DNA of 64,000 nucleotides from Aquibaculum sediminis (GTDB lineage Bacteria; Pseudomonadota; Alphaproteobacteria; Kiloniellales; DSM-21159): contig NZ_JBFCVK010000003.1 in the NCBI RefSeq assembly GCF_040712085.1, positions 1 through 64,000 of the forward strand. The letters are read 5' to 3'. Shown here in pieces: positions 30,866 through 39,259 of the stretch. Under the pieces are notes generated by a model, which made no database searches, had not been told where the DNA came from, and worked only from the letters and a program-made list of their open reading frames with translations. The translations under genes were made by a program, and so were the position numbers. How positions within the stretch are numbered: position 1 is the stretch's first letter; each line of letters begins with the position of its first letter.

Positions 30866-30898
30866 GGGCCGGTCGGCTGCTTCCGTGCCGACCGGCCC
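30866..30898 (-). terminator. Intercistronic hairpin after dctP
   Basis: A perfect 12-bp stem GGGCCGGTCGGC/GCCGACCGGCCC with a 9-nt loop lies between dctP and dctQ. No T-run follows, so full termination is unlikely. Such structures commonly protect the upstream mRNA and keep binding protein in excess over permease. Confidence 0.6.
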
Positions 30899-30919
30899 TG
30901 CAACCACTTACGCGGTCAG

Positions 30920-31897
30920 TTACTCGGCAGAGGCCTGGATGCGCTCCACCCAATCGGCCAGTTCCGGGAACTCGGCCGGCATGTCGCCCAGTCGCGCCTG
31001 GAAGGCACTGCGGTCGACCTCGATGAACTCCATGCCGCGCTCCTGGAGGGCCTCCTTCAGGGTCTGCTCGTCGTCAGCCATGCGATCGCTGAACTCCAGC
31101 ATCACCCGGTCGCCTTCCTCCTGCAGCACCTGCTGCACATCCTCGGGCAGCTGCTCGAAGCGGTCGCCGTTGAAGATGAAGGTCATGGCGCCGATGACGT
31201 GCGCGGTCTCGATCACATAGTCCTGCACCTCATCGAACTTCTGGCTCTCGACGATCTCCAGCGGGTTCTCCTGGCCGTCGACCACGCCCTGCTGCATCGA
31301 GGTGAAGAGCTCGTCCACACCCATGGGCACGGGGCTGGCGCCCAGCATCTCCCAGGTCATGCGATACATGCGCAGCGGCGGCACCCGGAGCTTCACGCCC
31401 TCGAGATCCTCGACCGAGCGCACTTCGACGCTGGAGGTCATGTGGCGCGCGCCGCGATAGCCGGCGCCGATGATCTTGAAGCCGGTCTTCTCGCGGATCT
31501 CGCCATAGAGCTCGCGGCCCAGATCGCCGAAGTAGACCTCTTTGAAGTGGTCGAGATCGCGCACGAGGTAGGGATAGGCCTCGATGCCCGCGATGGTGTC
31601 ATAGCGGTCGAGCGTGCCGACGCTCTGCAGCACGATGTCGTTGGTGCCGATCAGCAGACCTTCGATCGCCTGCGGCCAGTCGCCCGTCATGCCGCTGTGG
31701 TCGATGTCGATGGTGATGGCGCCTTCGCTGCGCTCCTCCACTGCCTGCTTGTAGGCTTCCGCCGCATCGTACCAGATGTTGCCGGGGGTATAGATGTGGG
31801 CCATGCGCAGCGTGACGTCCTGCGCCTGCGCCGCCGTGATGGACAGGCCCGCTACCGCAAAGGCCGCGGCCGCGACCGCTTTGAGCTTTGTCGTCAT
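30920..31897 (-). CDS. dctP: TRAP transporter substrate-binding protein (DctP)
   Basis: Periplasmic solute-binding protein that captures the substrate for DctQM. The 325-residue protein starts with a signal peptide (MTTKLKAVAAAAFAVAGLSITAAQAQ). It carries the DctP core: LRMAHIYTPGNIWYDAA, the carboxylate-clamping Arg in GVKLRVPPLRMYRM, and the MQQGVVDGQENPLEIVESQKF block. The clamp Arg predicts an organic acid as substrate. The downstream SDR and MaoC enzymes suggest a hydroxy or enoyl acid, but the compound is not identified. First gene of its operon. Confidence 0.94.
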   Translation of the reverse strand: MTTKLKAVAAAAFAVAGLSITAAQAQDVTLRMAHIYTPGNIWYDAAEAYKQAVEERSEGAITIDIDHSGMTGDWPQAIEGLLIGTNDIVLQSVGTLDRYDTIAGIEAYPYLVRDLDHFKEVYFGDLGRELYGEIREKTGFKIIGAGYRGARHMTSSVEVRSVEDLEGVKLRVPPLRMYRMTWEMLGASPVPMGVDELFTSMQQGVVDGQENPLEIVESQKFDEVQDYVIETAHVIGAMTFIFNGDRFEQLPEDVQQVLQEEGDRVMLEFSDRMADDEQTLKEALQERGMEFIEVDRSAFQARLGDMPAEFPELADWVERIQASAE

Positions 31898-32423
31898 TCG
31901 AGAGGTCTCCTCCTGGTCGTCCTTGAGCCGCCGCCCGCGACAAGCCGGCGCCGAAAGGCTTGGGAGCGAAAAGCTATCCCATCAGATGGAACTTGAATAG
32001 CGCGAATTCGGAACGAACGTGCCGCCGGCGCCACAATTGCGCAAGAGAGTGGCTGCTTAACGCCGCTCTCCGGCAATTCCCTGTCCACCAGCACCCGCGC
32101 AAAGCGCTCCCTTCAACCCTCTGCACATAGGGGGGTAGGATCGTCCACAGGGCCGAACTTCTGCACGCAGAAGGGGGAACAGTGACCACCAAGGGGGTGC
32201 TCGAATCGTGATGATTTGAATGATGGGATCGGTTATACTGCACCTCGTCGCGCAGCCGTGCATGAAGCTCGTTAATCCGTGGTTACACTCACAAAAGTTG
32301 GTTCATTCAACCGTCCGGCGGAGTTGTCTCTCCTCCAGGCGAACGATTCTGGCATGGCGGTGGACGCGGCGTCTGTCTGGGGCGCCGCAGACTTACCTAC
32401 CCTCCAGGAGTACCCATTCAGTC
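31898..32423. other. Divergent regulatory region between dctP and cold-shock gene
   Basis: A 526-bp stretch without a credible gene. It must hold the promoters of dctP (minus) and the cold-shock gene (plus). A TATACT -10-like hexamer lies at 32234-32239 with only a weak -35. If used, it gives a leader of about 180 nt before the cold-shock ATG, the kind of long leader seen for cspA-type genes. In-frame codons extend upstream of the chosen ATG through this leader but have no family character. Confidence 0.4.
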
Positions 32424-33011
32424 ATGAATAACGCTTTCGGGTCGGGCGACACCCGCGCCGACGTGCGCGCGGTCGTCAAGTGGTTCAACACCGCCAAAGG
32501 CTTCGGGTTCGTCCAGCCGAACGACGGCTCGCCGGACGCCTTCCTGCATGTGTCGGTGTTGCAGGCAATCGGCCGCAATGAGCTTGCAGAGGGAGCCGAA
32601 GTGATCTGCTCCGTCCAGCCGGGCCGCAAGGGGATGCAGGTCGCCGAGATCACCAGCATCGAGCATGAGCCTGAAGGTCGGCCGGCCCCGCGCGGTCGCG
32701 ACGAGGGCTACGGTGGCGGCTACGGCGGCGGCTTCGGCGGTGGCTATGGTGGCGGCAATTCTGGCGGTCACGGCGGCTATGGCCGGGGCGACCAGGGCGG
32801 CGGCCAGGAGATCGAGGGAACGGTGAAGTTCTTTAATGCTGACAAGGGCTTCGGCTTCATCGTGCCCGACGACGGCAGCAAGGACGTCTTCGTCTCCGCC
32901 CGCGTTCTGGAACGCGCGCGCGTGTCGATGCTCGAGCCAGATCAGCGAGTCCGGGTGACGACGCGCATGGGCCAGAAAGGCCCAATGGCCGAGAACATCG
33001 AGTTGGCCTGA
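32424..33011 (+). CDS. Tandem cold-shock-domain protein with Gly-rich linker
   Basis: Single-stranded nucleic-acid-binding protein with two cold-shock domains, 195 residues from the ATG at 32424. Domain 1 (about 10-75) has KWFNTAKGFGFVQP (RNP1-like) and DAFLHVSVL. Domain 2 (about 130-195) has KFFNADKGFGFIVP and DVFVSARVL. They are joined by a flexible Gly/Tyr-rich linker (about 92-128) with GGGYGGG-type repeats. RNP2 in domain 2 reads DVFVSA where the canonical form is VFVHxS, so the His is missing there. Two-domain Csp proteins are known from alphaproteobacteria; the RGG/GY-like linker resembles eukaryotic RNA-binding proteins. Confidence 0.93.
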   Translation: MNNAFGSGDTRADVRAVVKWFNTAKGFGFVQPNDGSPDAFLHVSVLQAIGRNELAEGAEVICSVQPGRKGMQVAEITSIEHEPEGRPAPRGRDEGYGGGYGGGFGGGYGGGNSGGHGGYGRGDQGGGQEIEGTVKFFNADKGFGFIVPDDGSKDVFVSARVLERARVSMLEPDQRVRVTTRMGQKGPMAENIELA

Positions 33012-33032
33012 CGCGCCCCGCGCATCAATGAG

Positions 33033-33066
33033 GCCGGGGGAGCAAGGAGCGGTCCACTCCCCCGGC
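33033..33066 (+). terminator. Hairpin after the cold-shock gene
   Basis: A 10-bp stem GCCGGGGGAG/CTCCCCCGGC with a 14-nt loop lies 21 bp after the stop codon. No T-run follows, so the strength of termination is uncertain. Confidence 0.5.
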
Positions 33067-33157
33067 TGATGCGTCCTATGCGACCGCTGGAGTGCAGCCT
33101 GCAGCGGAGCGTTGAGGCTGTGTTTCCAGGCCGGATCGCGATCTTTCTTGAGCGCGC

Positions 33158-33961
33158 TTACGCTTCGAGGGCTTCCTCGATGGTGCCGTCTGGCAGAACG
33201 CAGGCGGCGAGGAGTGTTCCGCCGAAGCCGCAGCCGGCATCCAGCGTCGCTGTGAAATCGCCGATTTCGACACCGGGATGGCGCGGGTCGAAGCCGCGCA
33301 CCACCCGACGGTAGCTGCCGTAGGGCTCGCTCATTCGCGCGAAGGCGGCGCTGCTCCACCAGAAGCTGTCACGCTGGGTTTCCAGGGGACGGCTGGGGTC
33401 CAGACCGGCATTGACGAAGAGCAGCGCGCCGTCATCGGTTAAGGCGGCGCGGCGGATCTCTCCCATGAAGGCGTAATGGCCGGGCGCGGCCTGAATGCGC
33501 TGGCGCAGCGCCTGGGTCCAGCGCGTCGCCCCGACCGCCCCGCTGGAAGCTGCGCGGCGCGCCTCCTCCATGTCAAAGCCATAGGCGGCAAGGGTCTCGG
33601 CAACGCCTTGCTGCAGCATCCATTCCAACACGCCGGGCGGATCGGTGGCGAACTGGAGCTGCAGCAACTTCTGCCACATCTCCTCCTGCGCCCCGCGCAA
33701 GAAAACCACCTGCGGCGCCTCCGCCGGCTGCAGCGTCATGAAGGCGCGGCGGAAATGCAGCAGTTCGTCGATGGTGGCGCAGGATTGCGGCCCCCGGCCG
33801 ATGGCGTTGCCCAGATAGACCAGGCGGTCACCGGGCCGCAAACGATCCCAGAGCCCGGCATGCAGCGCCTCGAGGCGCCCGACCTCGCCATGAATCGACG
33901 CGACGGCCCACACCCGTTGATAATCGTCGGTCAGGGTCGCAAAGATCTGGGAAGCCGCCAT
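33158..33961 (-). CDS. Metallophosphoesterase-like protein lacking metal ligands
   Basis: A 267-residue protein with the full layout of a PPP/diadenosine-tetraphosphatase-type metallophosphoesterase but with nearly all metal ligands changed. The usual GDIHG reads ASIHG, GDxIDRG reads GNAIGRG, GNHE reads GAQE, VHAG reads VNAG, and the late GH motif reads RGFDP. The residues between the motifs still follow the family (DRLVYLGNAIGRGP, VVFLRGAQEEM, ALLFVNAGLDPSRPLETQ). It is therefore probably a non-catalytic pseudo-phosphatase, kept for binding or regulation. Start at the ATG 33961 is tentative; GTG and ATG codons further upstream are in frame. It is downstream of carD. Confidence 0.75.
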   Translation of the reverse strand: MAASQIFATLTDDYQRVWAVASIHGEVGRLEALHAGLWDRLRPGDRLVYLGNAIGRGPQSCATIDELLHFRRAFMTLQPAEAPQVVFLRGAQEEMWQKLLQLQFATDPPGVLEWMLQQGVAETLAAYGFDMEEARRAASSGAVGATRWTQALRQRIQAAPGHYAFMGEIRRAALTDDGALLFVNAGLDPSRPLETQRDSFWWSSAAFARMSEPYGSYRRVVRGFDPRHPGVEIGDFTATLDAGCGFGGTLLAACVLPDGTIEEALEA

Positions 33962-34187
33962 GTTCGCCGCTGCATCCTGCTGCTTGCCGATAAGGGGATC
34001 CACGGCCGGCACACACCGACACGCATCCCGGCCCCGGATCTCACCACAAGGGGCGGAATCGGAGTCGCACCAGCTTAGACCGGATCGCATTCAATCTGAA
34101 CCACAAGGTTTCTGATCAAGGGTGATCCGGCCCAGCCTTCAACAACCAGGGAAATTTCGTGAGCTAAACCGGCTTCACGCGACCTGC

Positions 34188-34685
34188 CTACGCAGCCTTG
34201 AGCAGCTGCTCCAGCTTTTCCGCTGCGGCGGCCTCGTCGATCTCCTCCATCGCCGCGAACTCGCGCACCAGGCGCTCCAGTGCCGCCTGATACATCTGAC
34301 GCTCGCTGTAGGACTGCTCCGGCTGATCGTCAGCCCGATGCAGGTCGCGCACGACCTCGGCGATCGATACGGGATCGCCGGAGTTGATCTTGGCCTCGTA
34401 CTCCTGGGCCCGTCGGCTCCACATGGTCCGCTTGGCGCGGCTGCGGCCTTTCAGGGTGGTCAGGGCCGAATCCATGATCTTGCGCGACGACAGGCGCCGC
34501 AATCCGGAGTTCTGGGCCTTCTCCACCGGCACCCGCAGGATCATGCGATCCTTCTCGAACTTGATGACGATCAGGTCGACTTCCTGCCCGCCGACCGCCT
34601 GATTCTCGATTCCCATTACCCGCCCGACGCCGTGCGTCGGGTAGACGACGAAATCCCCCTCGGTAAACTCCAGCTTCTTCGCCAT
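34188..34685 (-). CDS. CarD/CdnL family transcription regulator
   Basis: RNA-polymerase-binding regulator that stabilises open promoter complexes, notably at rRNA promoters. From the ATG at 34685 the 165-residue product starts MAKKLEFTEGDFVVYPTHGVGRV, the Tudor-like RNAP-interaction domain. The C-terminal half is a helical DNA-binding domain with SGLRRLSSRKIMDSALTTLKGRSRAKRTMWSRRAQEYEAKI, read over several segments. The carD-fdxA arrangement is typical for alphaproteobacteria. A candidate promoter lies about 290 bp upstream. Confidence 0.95.
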   Translation of the reverse strand: MAKKLEFTEGDFVVYPTHGVGRVMGIENQAVGGQEVDLIVIKFEKDRMILRVPVEKAQNSGLRRLSSRKIMDSALTTLKGRSRAKRTMWSRRAQEYEAKINSGDPVSIAEVVRDLHRADDQPEQSYSERQMYQAALERLVREFAAMEEIDEAAAAEKLEQLLKAA

Positions 34686-35116
34686 CTTTCGCCTTCTGCT
34701 CCAATGTCGGGTCGGTGCTGCCGGCGGCCGCCGCTCGGCCGTCAAAACACCCGCTTGCCGGACGGGACTCACAGGGCTACAAGGGTCGCGTCACTGGATA
34801 TCCGGCCAACTCGGCAGGCTGTCTGTCCTCGAAACTGGGGACAAAGCCCGTACCGAGCGTTTCGCTCTGCAGCGTGTATGTTGCCGGTGATTTCACTGCC
34901 TGTGGTACAGGGAGTCCAGCGACCCTCGACGTCTCTCGTCCGACGGCCGGACACACCGACCACCGCAATGCAACAAAGCATACTACGAGCGGCCGGAGAA
35001 AACAACGACTCCCGCTGACACACGCCGCCTATCCGCCGCGCAGGCGGCGCGGCAATTCACGCGTTCAATCTGGAAGCTGGTCAGATTGACGCGACTCGGT
35101 CCAAAGACGTCGCGCC
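34686..35116. other. Gene-free region upstream of carD
   Basis: A 431-bp stretch between carD and fdxA with no credible coding frame. A GC-rich inverted repeat (CGCCGC.../GCGGCG around 35030-35055) lies after fdxA and could help end its transcript. A candidate carD promoter is annotated separately. The long leader of carD (about 290 nt) is otherwise unexplained. Confidence 0.4.
34977..35005 (-). promoter_or_regulatory. Candidate sigma-70 promoter of carD
   Basis: On the minus strand TTGTTT, 17 bp, TATGCT. Good spacing and reasonable hexamers, but GC-rich alphaproteobacterial promoters are hard to call by eye. Confidence 0.35.
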
Positions 35117-35455
<339 letters not shown>

Positions 35456-35567
35456 CGCTGATCTCTCCGGATGCGGCGCAGGAAAGCGCTCTCGGTCATG
35501 GCGGTGAAGCGTGGCCTATCACCGCCCCTCGCGCCGTTCAACCCTGCAAAAAATGGGGGATCGCCAA

Positions 35568-36821
35568 TCAATTCGCGATCTCCGCCAGGCCGTTGCCACG
35601 TGGGTCGCTGGCGACACGGCAGGATATACCGCTACCCGCAGTCGCTCCGTTGGGGCAACGGAACGCCTGGACCCGCGCCTCATCCGCGGCACCACTACGC
35701 GGTGCGGCAACTGCCCCGTCCACCGTCTCACCCAGGTCGGCCAAACGGTCCAGCACCTCGGTCAAGGCCGCCGGCGCATCGAAGCCGCTGGCTGCGGCAC
35801 CATAGCGCACCCGGATGATGTTCTTGTTGGCGATCAGGCCGGCGGCCATGGAGCCGGCAAAGGCCCCGGAGGGGGCCGGATCCACCTGCATGATGGCGGT
35901 GTCGCCGAGCTCCCGGCCGCTGCCAAAAAGTCCGTTCTGCGTGAAGGCGCAGGCCACGGCATAGCCGAAGCGGTCGGCGACCACGAAGCCCGCGGCGGGC
36001 ACAGCGGACTGGCGTGCTGCAGAGGCCCCCTGCCCCCCCTGGTGCAGCGCCGCCGTGCGCGGCCCCACGGCCTCGTCCGCGGGCAGCATCAGGACGTCGT
36101 TGCCCACCGGCACTTCACGCGCCGGTGCCACCTGCGGCAAGGAGTCACGCAACTTCGCCGGCGTCAGGGCCTGGCCCTGCGCCTGCGCAGCCGCCACCAG
36201 ACGCTCGGAATAGGAACCGCCGGTCATGTAGGCGACGCCGCGGCTGCGCAGACCGCTGAGCACGCCGGCCAACTCCGGCACCGTGGCCCGGTCGCCGACC
36301 TCCAGGGGCCGGCCATCGCGGAAGAAGCGCGCCACCACACTCGACTGCTGCGCCACTGCCGGATCGACGGCCTCGAGATCGCGGCTCAGGGCCCGGCTCA
36401 CCGGATTGCCCTGGCGCGCCAGGTTCTCCGCCGGCGAAACCAGGAGCTCCCAGCGCAGCGAGCCGAAGCGCGCATGCAGCAGGGCAAGGCCCCGGGCCAT
36501 CATGGGCGCCACCGCACCCTCGGCATCGGCCTGTGGCAGGAAGGCTATCGAGGTTCCCTCCAGGTCGGGGCCGTCATAGACGACGCAGACCCCGCCACCG
36601 CCCAGACCGACCCGCGAGGGGTAAGAGGCGGTCATGGCAAAGCCCATGGCCACTGCGGCATCCGCGGCCGTGCCATTGCGCCCCAGCACGTCCCGCCCGA
36701 TCACAGCCGCGCGGGGTTCGTCGGCCGCGACCAGGCCGGCGAAACCCTCGACAACGGCCACCGAGCCGGGTGTCGGCTCCCCGCTGCACGCCCCCAGCAG
36801 GAGTACGGCGGCAAGCGCCAT
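35568..36821 (-). CDS. Gamma-glutamyltransferase-like lipoprotein, catalytic Thr absent
   Basis: A 417-residue lipoprotein (lipobox LLGACSG) related to gamma-glutamyltransferases. The N-terminal part follows the family (AAVIGRDVLGRNGTAADAAVAMGF, SRVGLGGGGVCVVYD). At the place where family members autocleave before a Thr (TTHFSVVD), this protein reads PAAGFVVAD, so the nucleophile is Ala. It continues with GYAVACAFTQNGLFGSG and ends like the family (ETVDGAVAAPRSG), but is about 100-150 residues shorter than normal. Maturation and transfer should therefore not occur. The ATG at 36821 is chosen because longer starts overlap the divergent protease gene. Confidence 0.75.
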   Translation of the reverse strand: MALAAVLLLGACSGEPTPGSVAVVEGFAGLVAADEPRAAVIGRDVLGRNGTAADAAVAMGFAMTASYPSRVGLGGGGVCVVYDGPDLEGTSIAFLPQADAEGAVAPMMARGLALLHARFGSLRWELLVSPAENLARQGNPVSRALSRDLEAVDPAVAQQSSVVARFFRDGRPLEVGDRATVPELAGVLSGLRSRGVAYMTGGSYSERLVAAAQAQGQALTPAKLRDSLPQVAPAREVPVGNDVLMLPADEAVGPRTAALHQGGQGASAARQSAVPAAGFVVADRFGYAVACAFTQNGLFGSGRELGDTAIMQVDPAPSGAFAGSMAAGLIANKNIIRVRYGAAASGFDAPAALTEVLDRLADLGETVDGAVAAPRSGAADEARVQAFRCPNGATAGSGISCRVASDPRGNGLAEIAN

Positions 36822-36894
36822 AATTCCGCCACGGCGCTTGCGTTGAGTGCGGCTGTCTGGAACCTTAGCCTTCTGGCCAGGGAAGGATTTAGCG

Positions 36895-38268
36895 TTGCAG
36901 CTGCGTCGTACCATTCTCGCCATCGCCCTGTTGTTTGTGACAGCCTTCGGGGCCGTCCTGCCCCCGCGTGCCCAGGCTCAGGGCGTAACATTGATCCGCG
37001 ATGCAGAGATCGAACACACCATTCGCAGCTACGCAACCCCGGTCCTGCAGGCAGCGGGACTCAGCCCACAGGCGATAGACATCTACATCATACAGGATCG
37101 CAGCCTCAACGCCTTCGTCATTCCAGGCAACCGCATGTTTCTGCACACAGGCCTGCTGATGCGCGCCGAGGACCCCCTGGAACTGATCGGAGTCATCGCC
37201 CACGAAGCCGGCCACATCGCCGGCGGCCACATCGCCGGACGCGGTGAAGAACTGCGCTATGCCTCCATCAAAGCGATTGCCTCGCTGCTGCTCGGCCTGG
37301 GTGCGGCGGCGGCCAGCGGCGACGGTCGGGCGGCCGGCGCGGTCATGGGCATGGGCCAGGATGCCGCCCTGCGCGGGCTGCTCGCCTACACCCGCGGCCA
37401 GGAGCAGGCCGCAGACCAGGCCGCCATCACCTACCTGCGCCGCGCCGGCCTCAGTCCCGAAGGCCTGCGCGACTTCATGAGCCTGCTGGAAGGCCAGGAG
37501 GTATTGCTGTCCTCCAACCAGGACCCCTACCTGCGCACCCACCCGCTGAGCCGCGAGCGTGTGAGCTTCCTGGACGAGGCGGTGCGCAACTCCCCCTACC
37601 AGGGAGAGGAGGTGCCGGCGGACCTGCGCGAAAAGCACGAGCGCATGCGGGCCAAGCTGGTGGGCTTTATCGAGCCGTCCCAGGTCGTTGCCCGGCGCTA
37701 CCCCGAGAGCGACCAGTCCCTGCCGGCCCGCTATGCCCGCACGATCGCCGCCCACCGCGCCGCACGCATGGACGAGGCACTGCAGCAGATCGAGGCGCTG
37801 CTGGCCGAATATCCCCAGGATCCCTATTTCCACGAACTGCGCGGCCAGATCCTGCTGGAGAACGGCCGGGCCGCCGAAGCCGTGCCCGCCTACCAGCAGG
37901 CGGTGAGCCTGCAGCCAGACGCCGCGCAGATGCGTCTGCGTCTTGCCCAGGCCCAGGTGGAGCTGAACCAGTCGGAGAGCAACCGGGCGGCGCTGAGCAA
38001 CCTCGAGCAGGTTCTGGCGCGCGAGCCGGACAATGCCAGCGCCTGGCGGCTCAAGGCCATCGCCCAGGGCCGCCAGGGCGAGACCGGCCTGGCAGCGCTC
38101 TCCCTGGCGGAGATGCACTTCGCCGAGGACAATTGGCACGAGGCGCGCGGCCAGGCCGACCGGGCCCGGCGCATGCTCCCCGAGGGCTCCTCTGCCTGGC
38201 TGCGCGCCAGCGACCTGGCCGAAGTGGCGGAGCGCGAGGAAGAACGCGCCGAGCGCGAGCGCCGGTGA
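36895..38268 (+). CDS. M48 family metalloprotease with TPR repeats (BepA-like)
   Basis: Periplasmic zinc protease and chaperone of the BepA/YfgC type, involved in outer-membrane protein quality control. The TTG start at 36895 has GGAAGGA 7 nt upstream; the longer GTG frame has no family character. The 457-residue protein has a signal peptide (TILAIALLFVTAFGAVLPPRAQA), the zinc motif HEAGH (103-107) in VIAHEAGHIAGGH, and TPR helices from about 290 to 440 (LPARYARTIAAHRAARMDEA, EYPQDPYFHELRGQ). The divergent gene is the GGT-like lipoprotein; dsbA-like and amidase genes follow on the same strand. Confidence 0.93.
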   Translation: MQLRRTILAIALLFVTAFGAVLPPRAQAQGVTLIRDAEIEHTIRSYATPVLQAAGLSPQAIDIYIIQDRSLNAFVIPGNRMFLHTGLLMRAEDPLELIGVIAHEAGHIAGGHIAGRGEELRYASIKAIASLLLGLGAAAASGDGRAAGAVMGMGQDAALRGLLAYTRGQEQAADQAAITYLRRAGLSPEGLRDFMSLLEGQEVLLSSNQDPYLRTHPLSRERVSFLDEAVRNSPYQGEEVPADLREKHERMRAKLVGFIEPSQVVARRYPESDQSLPARYARTIAAHRAARMDEALQQIEALLAEYPQDPYFHELRGQILLENGRAAEAVPAYQQAVSLQPDAAQMRLRLAQAQVELNQSESNRAALSNLEQVLAREPDNASAWRLKAIAQGRQGETGLAALSLAEMHFAEDNWHEARGQADRARRMLPEGSSAWLRASDLAEVAEREEERAERERR

Positions 38269-38370
38269 GCCGCAAGCGCGTGTCCGCGTTGACCTCGGCG
38301 CCGCCAGCTCGCAGAACCACGTACCACATACGCGACGCCGACAGTCCCAGAGCATGAGGAACCCTGCCCC

Positions 38371-39129
38371 GTGACCTTCCCCCGACGCCTTTTCGCCGGC
38401 CTGTTGCTGGCTGCCGCCGCGCTGACAATCACCCAACCGGCCACGCAGCCGGCCCACGCGCAGATGAGTGGGGCCGAGCGCCAGGCGGTGGAAGAGGTGG
38501 TGCGGGACTACCTGCTGGAGAACCCCGAGATCATCATGGAAGCGCTGGGCGTGCTGGAGCGGCGCAGCCAGGAGCGGCAGGAGAGCCGGCAACGCGAAGG
38601 CCTCTCGGAGCATCGGGTGGCGCTGGAGGAGGATCCCGCCGCTCCGGTCCTGGGCAATCCCGAAGGCGACGTCACCCTGGTGGAGTTCTTCGACTACCAG
38701 TGCGGCTACTGCAAACAGGTGAGCGAGCCGCTGCAGGCTCTGCTGCGCGAGGATCCGAACCTTCGCCTGGTGATGAAGGAGTTCCCCATCCTGGGGCCCG
38801 CCTCCCTGGTGGGCGCGCGCGCCGCTCTGGCTGCCCAGCGGCAGGGCGGATACGAGGAACTGCACTGGGCCCTGATGGCCCATCGCGGCCAGTTGACCGA
38901 AGATCAGGTCCTGGACATCGCCGAGGGCGCCGGCCTCGACATTGCCCGGCTGCGCCAGGACATGAACGACCCGACGATCACCGAGCAGCTGCGCAGCAAC
39001 CATGCCCTGGCCGAAGCCCTGGAGATCCGTGGCACCCCGGCCTTCATCGTCGGCGACCGCCTGCTGCCGGGCGCGGTCGGACTCGACACCCTGCGCCAGT
39101 TGATCGCCGAGGCGCGCGCCGAGAGCTGA
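38371..39129 (+). CDS. DsbA-family thiol:disulfide oxidoreductase (Com1-like)
   Basis: Periplasmic thioredoxin-fold protein. The 252-residue product begins at a GTG with a signal peptide (RLFAGLLLAAAALTITQPATQPAHA). A helical N-terminal extension (VEEVVRDYLLENPEIIMEALGVLE) is typical of the DsbA/BdbD/Com1 group. The active site is C111-G-Y-C114 in FFDYQCGYCKQ, and the cis-Pro loop is GTPAFIVGD (about 214-222). It follows the M48 gene by about 100 bp. It likely oxidises or isomerises envelope proteins; the partner is not evident. Confidence 0.93.
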   Translation: MTFPRRLFAGLLLAAAALTITQPATQPAHAQMSGAERQAVEEVVRDYLLENPEIIMEALGVLERRSQERQESRQREGLSEHRVALEEDPAAPVLGNPEGDVTLVEFFDYQCGYCKQVSEPLQALLREDPNLRLVMKEFPILGPASLVGARAALAAQRQGGYEELHWALMAHRGQLTEDQVLDIAEGAGLDIARLRQDMNDPTITEQLRSNHALAEALEIRGTPAFIVGDRLLPGAVGLDTLRQLIAEARAES

Positions 39130-39259
39130 CGCACTCCGGCGCCTCGCATCGACCTCCCCTGGAGGCCAATGACCGCCCCGGCTTTTCGTTGCAGTGAGGC
39201 CTGGGACGCGCTATCGTCGCAAACTGGACTGTTTGTCAGGGCGATAGGGGGTATTCTTC

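Noticed and set aside
36889..39003. 704-residue open frame on the minus strand
   Set aside because: It lies opposite the M48 and DsbA-like genes, both of which show clear catalytic motifs and signal peptides. The frame is a GC-driven shadow.
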